From positions 1,503,560-1,567,559 of the forward strand of contig NC_134390.1 in the NCBI RefSeq assembly GCF_035582795.1: 64,000 bases of DNA, in the 5' to 3' direction. Numbering within the stretch: position 1 is the first letter of the stretch; each line of letters starts with the position of its first letter. The notes below the pieces were generated by a model. It was not told where the DNA came from, did no database searches, and saw nothing but the letters and a program-made list of their open reading frames with translations. The DNA comes from Mycteria americana (taxonomy: Eukaryota > Chordata > Aves > Ciconiiformes > Ciconiidae). The translations under genes and the position numbers were made by a program. This document shows positions 1 through 12,899 of the stretch, in pieces.

Positions 1-287
1 TTTCCACCCAGCAAGCTATGACCTCAGCTCCCAGCCTGCCTGCAGAGGCTGGAGGCAACGCTCAGCTCCTGCTGGTGCCGATTCACCAGCAAACGCGTCA
101 GCAGCGCAAACGGGCGACGTGGAACAGATTGTATCATGCTCGGAGCTTGCTGAGAGAGACACACCGAGAAAGCCAGGAGCTGGACACCCTGATGGTCAAG
201 GAGGCGGGTGGGAAGAGGATGTGCCAGCTGCTGCCAGCAGCTACTGAGAGCATAAGCAGCAAAGATCCTACTATGGCCAGAAGAGTT
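1..287. other. Unannotated sequence
   Basis: Nothing is recognised before the first CR1 fragment. Short open frames here have no familiar motif. Confidence 0.5.
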
Positions 288-545
288 GTCATAGGATAAT
301 TGAAGTTGGAAGGGACTTCTGGAGGTCTCCAGTTCAACCTCCTGCTTGAAACACGGACAGCTATGAGGTCAGAGTAGGTTGCCTGGGGCTTTGGTCTTCA
401 AAGGCTCAAGGATGGAGCCTGCACAGCCTATTCCAATGCTTGACTGTCCTCATAGGGAAGAAGTTCCTCCTCGTATCCAGCCAGAACCTCTCTTATTTCT
501 ATTCATGCTCATTGCTCCTCCTACCATGGTGAAGAGCCTGGCTGC
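288..545 (-). mobile_element. CR1 LINE 3' fragment
   Basis: TTGAAGTTGGAAGGGACTTC begins the complement of a CR1 3' end. It is followed by GCTATGAGGTCAGAGTAGGT, CAAGGATGGAGCCTGCACAG and AAGTTCCTCCTCGTATCCAG in the order of the avian CR1 consensus. It ends around GAAGAGCCTGGCTGC. It is clearly more diverged than the copy at 44607 and truncated at its 5' side. Confidence 0.88.
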
Positions 546-2589
546 AGCCGCACCGCACGGGTACCCAGAGCATCACCGCTACGCCTGACACCAGGTCACT
601 CCCTGTAGCATAACCCAATCTGAGGATCTGAAAGCATCTTCCAAAAGCAGGTCAGGCTCCTCGCCTGCAGGACCCAAGGCAGACACAGTGCCACCAAGTG
701 GACGCAGACACACGTACAGACGCCCTTGGAACTTGCTCGGAAACATCCAGAGCTCACGGTCCTTGGCAGAGAACGCGAAGAGAAGTGCCTGATCCAAGAT
801 TAATTCAGCAAGGCAAATAAACCCACCACCTCCTGACAGCCTGGGTACCCCAGGAGTTGCTTTCACCCAACCAGTCCACCTTCGGAAGTCAGTTTGGGCA
901 CCAGCTCTCCTCCTCTTCTCCCCCCGGTCCCACAAGGTCTGACAGCAAAACTTTTGTCAATGCCTCAGCACCTCCAAAAGCCGCAGAGGAGCCCCAACTG
1001 ACCTCTGACAACTGCAGAACGAGCACATTCGGAGAGCTAAAGATGACAACCAAGGAGAAAATATAGTGAGTTGTGAGGATGGAGGTGTCTAAAACACCTG
1101 GGCAAGGATGTGCCCAAAGGCTGCTGAGCAACCACATCCTACCCACAGCCAGGCCAGTCCTGGTGGCTTCTGCTTTTAACTCACCCAGATGTTCCTTGTG
1201 AGGGAGACTGTTAAGAACAGCTCAGGCTGGCCAACGCAGCACTGCCAGCGAGCCTCCTGGCATCACGGGCTCCCTGGGGCCACCACGAGCGGGGCCGAGG
1301 TGGCAGCCCTGCCAGCAGCCTCGCTGCAGAAGTGGCCAGACCTCCAAGCGAAGGGCAGTTTTGCTCTCAGGCTGAGGTCATGTTTCCATTTTGTGCTTGG
1401 CAGCACTGCTGGCAGCCTTTCCATGGCCTCCCAGCCCTCTGGATGCCACGGCAGACAGGCCAGGTCTGCCGGGGACTCCCCGGCCGGCTTGCAGACTGCT
1501 CCAGGCTGCCTCCTCGGCTCGGCTCCCGCTTCTCCCAGGAGATGCCCATGTCACTGCCATCCCAAAGGAGACCTTCTCCACTGTGACGCTGCTCCAAGCG
1601 GCTTCCAGCAGTAGTAGACAGGGGGTGCAAAGTACAAAACTTGTGAGTGTGGGGACATCCCTTACGGCTTGGGTTTCCTCTGGAGCCGGGGCACGGGCCA
1701 GCTGTGGTAGGAGCAGGGAGGATTTGTGGGTGCAGCTACACAAAGTGCTCTGCAGGTGCCAGTGAAACCCCTCTGTGATGGGGTAGGATGGAGCAAGATG
1801 CCAGCAGAGCAAAGGGGAGCGAGCCGGGATGTCTAGATCGCAACCCAGCGCTGCTCACACAACAGAGCGCAGAAATCCCGAGAAAGCGAGGGGACAACCC
1901 AAGACGCGCGAGTGCCCCGGCCAGGGGGCTGGCAGGGAGGGTGGCCCGGAGACGGCCGAGGCTGCTCTGCAGCAGCTGGCAGGGACCCAAGCCTGCCTCT
2001 GGCCAGCTCCCTTCCTCTCGGAGAGTTTCCGGGACAGACTTTAACACTTTGCTGGCTAAGCCGTGGCTGTGGTTGCAGTCGATGGCATCTTTGAAACGGA
2101 GCTAATAACTCTGATGATGGGTTTTTAATCTTAAAAGGCAGGTAAAAAAAAGTTGGAGGAAGGAGGCTCTGGGAGAGGCATCACAGCCAGATGCCTATGA
2201 ATTTTTCTTGGGCCAGACATCAGCCGGATCCCACCAAAAAGCTCCTCCTTGTTCACACCAGCCTCTTCAAGGGCCACCTTCCCTTACAGGACAAACCACC
2301 GAGGTCTCAGCCCAGCTTGGAGTTACTTGCCCTGGGAGCAGCTCCTGGCTGCGGCCCCGCGCTGCCTACTCACCCTTCCCACCGCTGCTCCCCGTGCCCC
2401 GAGCCCTTCGTAACGTCTTCAGCTTTGACTCAGGGTCCGTTTCCTCTCCACCTCCTCTCGCCGAGAGCTGAAGGTTTCTTTTCCTCTCCTACAGAGCTAT
2501 CCCAAAAGCAAGGAGCAGAAAACCCTGCCCGTGCACGCTCCCGTTTCCACCGCACACCCCTGTAGCTGCCCGGATTTTCTCTTCCGACC
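546..2589. other. Unannotated, moderately GC-rich sequence
   Basis: No known exon, RNA gene or repeat is recognised. Open frames of up to about 145 codons overlap on both strands without a conserved motif, as expected by chance in stop-poor GC-rich DNA. Confidence 0.5.
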
Positions 2590-2876
2590 GTCTCTACTGC
2601 AGTCGCCCGCAATGGATATGAACGATTCCAATAGAGCTATTTTTAAAAACCAATGCTTGTACAATAAGCAGTCTAGTTTGAGGTTTCATTGAGCAACGTT
2701 TCAGCACGTTGTGGTCCCGGTTACATGGGTGCTGCCCTCGTGTGAGCTTTGAACGCGACACTCGACAATTTTTAAGGCTTCCTTTTAACAATTGTAACCT
2801 CGCCATCCCCATGACTGTGCGATTACTCATCCTTCAGATTCAAAGTAATCAGTTGGAAATCATTGTGTTTGGGGTG
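2590..2876. other. AT-rich island, candidate conserved non-coding element
   Basis: This stretch is noticeably AT-richer than its flanks. It carries several short homeodomain- or SOX-like words, such as ACAATTTTTAAGG and TTAACAATTGTAACC (the latter contains the palindrome ACAATTGT). The contrast in composition is seen; conservation is only a guess. Confidence 0.25.
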
Positions 2877-2901
2877 AAAAAAAAAAAATCCCCCCCCCCC
2901 C
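2877..2901. repeat. A12-T-C12 homopolymer junction
   Basis: Twelve A, one T, then twelve C in a row. This is a low-complexity tract at the right edge of an AT-rich island and prone to sequencing error. Confidence 0.85.
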
Positions 2902-5900
2902 ATCCTCCTAATAATGAGACGCGGCTCATTCTCTGCCGTTGCTACAGGGGTTTGGCTCTGCCTGCGATTGCAGGGCAAGGAGCCGGGTCCGCCGGCATTT
3001 TCTGAACAGTGAGAACAATTTATCCAAAACCATCATATCCCTATTTCCCAGGAGACACAGAGAAAGACCGGGTGAAGGTGGGCTGACATTGCCCCAGCAG
3101 AAGAGCTTTTATTTGGCAAGTCCGCACTTTTTCAGGTTTCTCTTTGCCCAGTGTCAGCTCAAGGCTCTAAGCTCATGCTCAGCCCTAGAAGGCCTTTCTC
3201 TGACACATGGGATATCAGCCCATCAAGAAACAGTAAAAGCCTTTTACCCTTTTTATCCTACCAGTAGGGATCTTTCAGGTTTTCAATACAGAGCTCACCA
3301 ACACCCATGGTAAGAACGATCCCATCCATGTGGTGTGAGCTTTAACCGCTGGGCTTCCTCGCTTTACTTCTGTAAGTAAAGTGGTTTAAACGTCATTAAG
3401 CACAACAGCCTAGCCACTGTGCGTGGCTGTGCCCTCAACAGCCCTGCGAATGAACCCTCTTCAGCACGCGGAAGAGGTAAATTCTGCTTCTTTTAGGTAT
3501 TTTCAGCCATTAGTTGAAGGCATTTGCAGTTTTCCTCCCTGAGAAGGCAGCAGCTCGGCCGTGGCTGCCGTGCTCTCTCCTGCCGCGTGAAGCCTTCCCG
3601 GCCACTTCTCCTCAACTCCCTGTTTGCATTTTCACAGTCCCATCCCTGGAGTTTTCACTTTTTCCTCATTTTTCTCATCTCGGGCTGTCACTTACTGGCC
3701 ACTCGCCTGGTGGCATTGCCTCGATTCCCCACCAGAGCCCGAGACCTGGCTGGTTCTCTCCTCTCCCCACTCAGAGTTTTACTGCCTGAATCAAGACAAC
3801 CCCCCCAGGGTTTTTTTTCCACGAGGTCTCATCTCTGGTCCCCGTTACAGTCTGGCCATGAACTGCAGAGTCCACAAGGCCTCCAGAATCGCCCATCAGA
3901 CTCAGCCCCATCAGACAAATGCCACAAAAGAGCCTCTTTTTTTGAGTTCTTACCCAAAATTGATATCCTCCAAAGGTTTCAGTCCTTCTAGGACTAGGCT
4001 GTTACCCAAGGGCTTGCACCAGCATCTGATAACTCAAGTGCAGCCTGTTGAAAAAAGCTTATGACCTCTGATACGAAAGGGTTTTTAAGCAGCTATCTTT
4101 CGCTCATTTTGTCCCTGCAGCTTTCCTTGAAGCCTTCAGTTACCCTGGGGCATCCTCAGTGGCCTGGTGCACTTCAGCCCCTGCCTTGCAAGCATCTCTA
4201 GCTGCTTTGCTCACTCAGTTCCTTCCCTCTCTCCTCCAAAGCAGCATTCGGCCTCGCTGCCGTAGGCGGGGAACAAAGACAACCCCGAACCAGAGCTCAA
4301 AACTGATGAAGTTTTAATACAAGAGGAAAGCAACAGAGGAAAGAGTGGGTGAAAGAGGAGAGGGTCTGCTGCATCTCTCCTCCGCTCCTTGCTAACTGAC
4401 TCTAATTGACCCTAATTTGCAGTAATTGCTGACCACAATCAGGTGGTGCCTTCTCCAGCTGTAGAGAACAGCCCTAAAGGTGCTTTCTGGGCCTGGAAGT
4501 GGTTGTAGGAAGCCTGGGATTGAAAACCCTCCTGCTGCACGAGGTCTACAAAGTTCCTCCACGTTCTTTCCCACTTCTCAACAACATCCCATCATGTGAC
4601 GGGCTCAGTTTTCCTTAGTGCTGTGTCCTCTCCCTCTCCTTTCTTTCTCACTATCCTCCTCAAAGCCAGGATGCAGGGTGCTTGAAACACACTTGCTGTG
4701 CTGCCAAGGTCAACCATCCAAAACTCACATCAGATGCCTGCAGATCATGAGATTTAGCTTTAAGGGTCCTGATACCTTCAAAGTGACAGCTCTTGCAATT
4801 TGCATCCTGGTTTGTGAAACACCTAGGGCACCCTGAGCATGTGCTCAGCTTTCTCTACAGCCCAGAGAACCAAAACCAGTTGGTTTTAGCTGGAAATTCC
4901 CAGGCTGGAGTGTGGGAGCGTTACACCAGTTTCAGCACTTTTGAGGTAGGACAAAACTCAACCGGTTCTTCCATCACAGCTTCCCTCCTCCTAACTGCGG
5001 TGTCATGACCTGCACGTTTCTATCGTGATGCAATTTCCCAACCTATTCACAGAAAGAGAGCAAGGAAGTACCAGGGGGTGGCGAGAAAAGAGAGAAGAGC
5101 CGTAATACCTGCCTTGGCATGAAGAAAGTGGAGAGATGCTCCCCATGTCCTGGCTCCAGTCACTTGGTCCAGGCCAGGGCTCTGCAAGGTGAATACTGGT
5201 GTATGGAGAATGAGTCATTCACGCAATGTAAGCAAATGCTGCAGCTATTGTCTGTAGTCGTGGTTTAGCACCCCAAAGCCAGGGTCTCGGGTTAGCTCGT
5301 GTCCAATAAAGCCATCCCTGCTGTGGGTCACACAGCAACGTGGCGTCCACGGCGCGGTGCACACGGGAGGGTCTCGAGGAGCAGCAATGAGAACTTCACG
5401 CTTTGAAGGTAAAAACCTGTCACTGAGCATCTAGCCTGGAAGTTGGAGAGCTCTGGTGTCCCGCGAGGTAAGAAGAGCCTTTTACCATGCTAAGCCTAAC
5501 ACGATGCCTGCCTTTCTTCCCTGAAAGAGGGGAGCTACCCCCACCTGCTAGAAGATTTTCATGTGCTGTATGGTGAGCAACCGATGCTGAACATGAGCAA
5601 GAACTACCTGCCCTGTCGGCCATTCCCTTCCTGGCTGATGTCCACCAGGAGATCCTCTGTATTAAGCCCTTTACTACGGCCCATCCGTCAGAGCATCTCT
5701 CTGCTACTTAAAATACAAGAGGCTCTACCAGCTGAGGGGCTGGAGATGCTGACCTAGGGCTATCCAGGCACAAGCAGTCGGGAAGAACACAGTACGCACC
5801 CCACAAAAAGGGGTCAACCGGACTAAAAATCCCTGACTCCTGCGTGCTCTTGGGCAGGGCAGGGTCTGGGTCACAAAGCGCCAGAGCTACGAACGCAGCA

Positions 5901-8560
5901 CGCACCGCCTGTATTTCCTGATAAACGCTACCCCGGCTCTTGAGCAGGCTGGCAGCTCGCTTGGCAGTAAACAAGATGCAAACGCACGCTTTAACAACCG
6001 ATCGGAGCCTCCTCTTCTCCGTGCCTCGCCATTCACTCCCCTCCACCTCCACGTCTCCTCGTCCTCCCGAGCGGCTCAGGCCAGGGAACGCCTAAAACCA
6101 CCCATGCAGCGATGGTGGCAATCACAGCGACACGACAGAGATGTTCAGCAAAGAGCGGAGGAGAAAGCAAGCCCAAAGACACATTTAAACACAAAAGACG
6201 GGTTGGACGAGAGTAGCCCGGAGAGGATGAGAGTACCTTTGTTGTCAGTGCTCATCTGCCCGGTCAGAGCTGCCTGCTGCCCTTTAGGTTTCCGTCTCTC
6301 TTTTGCCCCAGTGCATGTGACAGTCCCCAGGCAGAGCAGCTCTTTAGTGTGGTCTGCACCGTGTGTGGCGAGGAGCCCGAGTCCTGCTCTCTAGCTTTCT
6401 TCTCAGTGCAGTTTCCATGCTCGGTTTCAGAATGACGACCTCTGATTCTGCGCTGCCTCGGGCAGCAGCTCACTCTCTCGCACAAGTGGGTTTATCTCGC
6501 ATCCTTTCATTTTACTCTCACACCCAGCTGGGGGCCAACCGGTTTCAAAATAAAATGAAGCTGCCAGAAGCTCTTGGGACTCTACCAACCTTTTGCAAAC
6601 ACTTTGAGCCATCGCAGAAAATGGCTTGTTTCCATGAATGCTGCCACTGGCATAATTGGTCACCCGGGGATTCCCGGACAATGAATATCCCAGGACCAGA
6701 TGCAACAAGATGCCCAGTTTTATATCTGGGGAGACTAAAATTGGAGCAGCTTCGGAGCCACCCACACTCACCCAGGAAGGGAAAAATCCCTCCCTTTGAG
6801 AATTTACAACCTAAAGCTCAGATTTCCAAATGGCAGCAGACACCCACGCGAACGAAGGGCCGGTCCCAATTAACGAGGCAGACGAAAAGAGGAAGGAGAC
6901 GCTGTCCCCCCGTTCTGCAAGCAGGGCAAGCCCATGCCCGGCCGGGGAACGGGCTTGCTCAAGGGCACCGGGGGAGCCTGTAACAAAAGCAGGAATTGCC
7001 CCAACTCTCCGTTCAGCGTCTCAGAGCACCGGTATCGTCCTCCCTGTGCTGGGCAGCCGGTCCCTCCAGTGCAGTATTTACTCTGAGCCGGCTGCTTCCG
7101 CAGTCATCCCCGCCGGGCTGCGGCTCTGCCCTTGCAGCGGTTGAGAGCAGATGGAGGAGCCTGGTCCTCCACTGAGCGAATGAAGCTTTTTACATGGGCG
7201 GCTGTCGACAGGAGGGCCTGGAGGTATCGCTGCTGCCGTAGCAGCCAGACAGCCCGTGGCAGGACTCCAAGAGGGAGGCCAAGAACAAGAGAGTTCACAA
7301 ACTATCGTCATTCGAAATAGCTGGAGGCAGAGAACCTGGACCGGTTCTTCTGCTGGGAAGGACACCGTGGCTCAGACAATGCAGCAGTGTCTTTCCCCCC
7401 CCACGCTGGTGGAAATTAGTTTTCTCCCTGTAATTGGCCTTCTGTTCACAAATCGCTAATGTGCGCTTTTAGTCTAAATAACTCTTATTTTAGGTTAAAG
7501 GCAAATGGCAAATCAGGAGAGAGCCCGAGTGAAGTTTCCGTGAGGCAGAAGACTTCTGTCTGTCTCCCCTGCCATGAAATTAATTGACTCCCACTGAGTG
7601 ATAGCTCTTACCTAGGAAGGACCACGGGCCTGCAAGTGGTCCCCAGGGCCATTAAGTCCAGGGCCAACGTCTACGTGAACTAACTAACATGGTGCAAAAT
7701 TGTCCACAGCGGTCCACATCCTGCGTCTCCACTCCTGGAGTATTCCCCACTGCTGTACTTATTGCTCGAGATCAAAAGCCACCAACTATAACTTGGTACA
7801 CGAAGAGGGCAGGAGAAATTGAGGGCGCACACGGTAACGTAGCCTCTAGTATTTTGAGGGGGGATACGACCAGCAAGGAAAAGTGGGCAGTCCCCTGGGT
7901 AAAGCTCAGGAAGACCCAAATCCAACACTGCCTCCAAGAGAACTCGGGGATTCGCTCTCCTGAGTCAGCCAGCCTGAGCCAAAGGATTTTCCTTCCCTTT
8001 ACATCATCAAGGTATCAGGCACGCAAGAGGCAGATAAAAGAGGAGATGTTCCTCAACAGAAAAAGTGTATAAGAAATAGAGGGTCAAATTATCTTCTTAT
8101 GCAATACCCCTGCAACTTATAAAATCTAAAGCTGTAGGACATAAATCAGCCACTAACTGCCTGGGCTTAAAGAGAAACTTCCTCTCGTAGCAACCTCTTG
8201 CGTAAGCGCCTTTTAACGGGAGCTTCTGAAATCTCTGTTAGAGAGAGGTTGGCTGGACTGTTGGGCTGAGTCTTCGTGATTCTTGCCGCGCCCTTTTGCC
8301 CTGATCCATCTTATTTTCTCTTCCTCAAGCTGCTGAGCATCGGGGAGGAGGTGCAGAGGCGGCGGCTCGCTGCTTTGTGCTGGGGCTACCGCCACGCGCA
8401 GCTCAGCTCCAGCTGAGGGTGGTCCCACCACCATCACGTCCCCATTTTCTAAGCCGCGCTCTAAGCACCAGGCACTTTAGCGCCTTCCCCTTCCCTAGCT
8501 CCGACTCAGGTCCTGGAAAATTTTGTAAAGGATTAGCGAGCGCTGTTGACTCTTTTTCAC
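2902..8560. other. Unannotated sequence with one small AT-rich island
   Basis: No gene is recognised. A short AT-rich part at about 7421-7510 (CTGTAATTGGCC, CGCTAATGTGCG, TAAATAACTCTTATTTTAGG) stands out between GC-richer flanks and could be a regulatory element. Everything else has overlapping open frames without known motifs. Confidence 0.4.
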
Positions 8561-9370
8561 GTGCAATCTGTGCCTGCCGGCCCCTTTATTGGTGCTGTCC
8601 CCGAGAAAGGCTGGAAAAAGGCTCTCAGGTCAGGCACTTGCTTACCCTGGGGATGCAAGCGGGAAACCGCAGGGGGACGCCGCTCGGAAACGCACAGCAG
8701 CGTTACCGAGATCACGCTGCAGCTGCCACCGCTCCGCCGTCCACGGAGAGCCGAGCGGTGCCGCGGGGCTGGGTCCCCCCCGGCTGTCGTGAGCGTTTGC
8801 TATAAAAACCCCCGTGAGCCCGAGCAGGGGGTCCTGGTGGGAGACGTGTTCCCAGCACAGACACCGAACGAGGAGCAGCAGCTCGCGCCGCTCCCTGAGG
8901 CTGTTGGGCGTCCTCCGGAGCCGGCCGCGATGACACGTGCCCACCTGGCCGCTGAACACCAGCTCCAGGTCCAGAGCCGGCCAGCAAAGTGCCCATCCTG
9001 GCGGAGGCTGTTCCTGCTTTGCTTCCCGTCCTCCACGGCTTCCCCCAGCCCATCGGCGGGCTGCACTGATTTCCACCAGCCATTGCTGCCTGAAACTTGT
9101 TTTATTTATATTTTAACCCTTGCCTTACTCCCCCTCCCACTGAATAAACCAGAAACAAAGAGAAATCACGGCTGGTGGCAGCCACCAGCCTTTGTGGCAC
9201 CACGTTATGCCGCAAAACCCCCGAAGGGGCAGGGAAAGCCGGTGCTTTCGTTGCCCCTCTGCCTGCCGCTCCCCCCGTGCCATGGGATACACGAGAGCTT
9301 GGCGCCGGGGCTGGTGGTAACACGCTGTTTGTTTGGTGACTGTTCTGCTACGGTTATTTTTAGCCGGTGA
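8561..9370. other. GC-rich segment with long open frame and TATA-like box
   Basis: An open frame of 274 codons (8546-9370, plus strand) covers this GC-rich segment, with TATAAAAA at 8801-8808 in the middle of it. The translation has no domain, signal or repeat I know, its composition follows the local GC content, and equally open frames exist on the opposite strand. I regard it as non-coding but record it as the longest frame in the left part. Confidence 0.3.
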
Positions 9371-11939
9371 CGCCTGGGGTATTTCGCTTCAGGATGTCCG
9401 GTCTGAGCCTCTTTCTGGGAATCCCATGTTCTCTAATTGTAAACAGCCCCATTCAGTTGCTTGCAAGTGCGAGAGGCCCCGACTTATGCGGCGGGGCTGT
9501 CAGGTGTGAGTCAAACAGGAAGCCGCCGCTGCGCAGGCAAGCGAGGTATTAGCCATGAAAAAATGCCCTCGATTAACTCGTGGGTCCTGGCCCCGCAGCC
9601 CACCTCCGGCCAAGCCGATTTACCCGGCCGGCGCGAGGCTGGGGCGTTCGGGATGCTGCCCGTGGGATGTTGCCGTGCTGGGTTTTGGCTCTGCGTCTCC
9701 TCCACGTCAAGGTTTATTTGGAGGCTTGGTGTTGCCTGTGCCACCCACCCCCCGAAAAACGAGGTTTGGGTAATTTTGAGGCCCCAGCTGCTGGTTTTGA
9801 AAATGTTGGCACTGTGGGAAAAGGGCTCCGGAGCGTTGGAAACCTCCTCGTGCGCGGATGTGTCGCTTCAGGGACACGAAGGCATTGGGGTCTGGATGGT
9901 GCCGGGAGTCTCTGGGTGCCTGGGATGGGACTCGGGAGGTGTCGGGGCAGAGGAGCGGAAAGGCTGGAGCCAGGGGTGGTTTCAGTCCCGTCCCCCTCCC
10001 CGCGGGTCTGAGACAAGGCACTCCATCGACCTGACCTCAGAAACCCTGCAACCGAGCGATTCGGTGTTTCGCTAAAAGCAGCAGCAGCGTGCTGCTGCCC
10101 CTGTGCTCTGTCACCAGCCTGGGTGATTCAAACACGTCTCCCGCGTGTCTCCATGCCAGGGCAGAGGCTGCAGCTAAGTCTCCATCACCCTCGGAGAAGC
10201 TGGTACGAGGCAGAGGGCGAGACGGGGTCTGGGTGACCAAGACGAGCCTGTAAACCCGTGAAAGCACGCGCTGGTGCCTTGATGAATGTCAAGAGACAGT
10301 GGAAAGGCAAGGCGCATAAAGGCGGTGTCCCACGTCTTTCCGTTCAGGCATCACCGGATGATGCACATCAACAGAGGTCCCACAAGCGGCACCGAAAAGG
10401 TACCGTTTCTGTTCCCGGCGGCGCTGGCCAGCCCCCCCCCGCCGCGCGGTGCCGGCAGGCTCCGAGCAGCCGGGTTGGACACGCGGGTCCAAAACAGCAG
10501 TACTGACACTGTGTCACTCCCACTCTCCTCCCTTTACAGCTGCTATAAAGGTCCCAAATGTTAGCAATATAACGGCGGTCGCAAGCCTGCTGTTTATGCC
10601 ATTAGCAGTTTATCCCTATTTTCCGCCCCCTTGCATTTGGGAGCCCAAGAAAACCTTGCAACAGTAGTTTTCTTCATACAACCAGACTTTACCAGTGCTT
10701 GTTCAGCTAAAAGAACCTCGGATTCCTCCAGCACTTCCAGACCACTGACTTTGCTACCTGCAAAGCCCCCTGCACGTGGGAGCCCAGCTGCCTGGGGAAC
10801 AGGGACAGTGACATCCTCGGGGACAGCAAAATCCTCACTCGTGCTTCTCTAAAAATCCAAGAATTACGGAGCTTAAGTTATGTGACCTCCACATCAGAAG
10901 CAATTTTTTTGCACGTGGTAGAAAAGTTGGGGTGACGCCTGCCCAGCCCTGCGAGGTGCGGCTGCGTCCCAGGCGGCTGGGACGCCAGCAGAGGCCGGTG
11001 CCTTGCAGCCGTGCGGGTCCACGGAGGACACCCGTGCTCCCCTGCCATCCCCACCCCTCACTCCTCCTCTGCTGCCCCTTTGCGCGAGCTCAAAATACGA
11101 GTAGGAATTGAGCCAGGTTAGAAAACAACTCCTTCGTGGCCGAGGCACGGTGGATTGATGGCAGAGAGCAACGTTTTCAAAAGGGGCCGAGGGTAGGATG
11201 CCGTAAAGTATCTAAATCTGGTAGGAACATGAGTCATACGGAGCATCCATAGGGACCGCGGCTTCCAAGGCACCTCGGCACGTAGAAAAAGTTCCCTGGA
11301 ACGGCCCGTGCACGGGGCAGCGCTGCTGGCACCAGTGAAGTAGGGCATGTGCACAGTTGTGCCCATCTCTTATCTGACTCATTTCAGTGTCTCAGGGGAA
11401 ACCCTGGCATTGATAAACAGCGCTCTGCTCCCTGCCTCCGCATTTACTAACCGAAATCTGGAGCCTATTTTTAACCCCGAAACACCCACTGCAAGCGGGG
11501 GGAGCCTGCAGCGCGGTGCGGCGGCCGGCCGGCTCCGTCAGGTTGGGACCGTGTCACTGCCGGCCCCGTTTCTGAGTCTGAGCTGGCTCGTGCTGTTGTT
11601 TACTGGGGTAATTTGACTGTGGCATTGGCAAGTTATCAAGCAAAGTGAGACCAAAACAAGTCACGCAGGCACTTTCCATGCTCGGTGCCGGCACCGTGCC
11701 CCCGGATGGGGTATGCAAAACCAACAGGCTCCAACTTTTTATTTTCCAGCATATTTAACTGTTTAACCAGCTCATCACCGCCGTTTCCTGGGGGACTGGT
11801 TCAAGGGGACGGCGTGGCAGAGGGGCAAGCAAGCTGGAAAAAGCCTCCGGGTTCGAGATGAGCTAGTACTAGGGCGTGGAAACCAGATTCAGGCCACGCC
11901 GCCGTTTGAGGGTCATTTTCTTCTTGGCGTTTACTTCCC
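9371..11939. other. Unannotated GC-rich sequence
   Basis: No exon or repeat is recognised. Open frames on both strands (up to about 200 codons) lack motifs. Confidence 0.4.
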
Positions 11940-12080
11940 TCGTACGCGGGCACACACCAACCAGCACTAACGCAAGCAGGCACAGCGGTGCACGCGTGTG
12001 CCGACGCACGCACGCCTGCGCGCGCCGCCCGGCGCGTCGGCGGGATGCAGCAACGTGAAACGGCGAGACCTCGAGGCTCT
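11940..12080. other. CpG-dense cluster with Z-DNA-like and hairpin sequence
   Basis: A short burst of alternating purine-pyrimidine GC sequence (GTGCACGCGTGTGCC, GACGCACGCACGC, TGCGCGCGCC) is very rich in CpG. CCGACGC (12001-12007) and GCGTCGG (12034-12040) are reverse complements and could form a hairpin. No transcript or open frame explains it. The CpG density suggests the site is little methylated in the germ line. Confidence 0.5.
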
Positions 12081-12899
12081 TTGGGTCTCACGTTACAGCT
12101 CGCCCGTCTGGAGACGCTCAGCCACGCTGGAAACAGCAAGAGAAGCAGCGTTTTCGTTTCCCAGCCAAAATGAGAGCAGGAAGGGCAGGGGCAAGACAAA
12201 CCGTGGCAAAGCCCAAGCCGCTGCAGAGCTGTTGCATCCGAGGTGACGCACGTCCGAGCCCGGGTGACGAACTGAAGGCTGGCTCTGCCGCAAATTTGGA
12301 AGGGAAGTCGAAGCCGGGGTTGGCAAAGCCACCGGCCGCTTCAGGTGTTCGCAGGAGATTTTTTATGCTCCTTCTGCACGGAGGGAGCGGATCCAGCCTG
12401 GCTTTGTGGTCAGGGCAGGACACTTCGTGCTTTCTCTGGCTTGGTTTCGGAGAATCCGGGGGTAAGGCTTCCAGCTCTCCCTCAGGGAAACACCTCGCTC
12501 CCAAACATTGCGAGAGAGAAGAGCGTCTGGTTGCCTTTCCCACCTAAACAAAGGCTGCCTTTAACAGCAGCGTCCCGTCCCTGCCACGGGACGACACCCG
12601 ACGCTTCCTTTCCAAAGCCCCCCCGCCGTCTGCGAGGTCTTTGGTAATCATCGACTCTGGGACAGTTTTTTCTGGTTGGAGGAAAATTTCTGCGGCCAAG
12701 ACTCCCAAACGCCTTTGCTCTTCTCCCTGCGCATCACGGCCCCTCCGAGGGCATCGGGAGCCTGCAGCTCAGGTGGGAGACGCGTTTGATGGCCTCCGAC
12801 TGCTCCACCTGGCCGGGAGCCCCCGCGGACCATATTCTCTCATTTTCTGCCTCTGCTCAGAGCCTCACGCAGACTTTCTGCCTTCTCCCCGGGCACCAG

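Noticed and set aside
8546..9370. 274-codon open frame on the plus strand, with a TATA-like box inside
   Set aside because: GC-rich DNA has few stop codons, and one frame of this size is roughly expected by chance in a window of this length. The translation shows no domain, no signal and arginine/proline/alanine bias that follows base composition.
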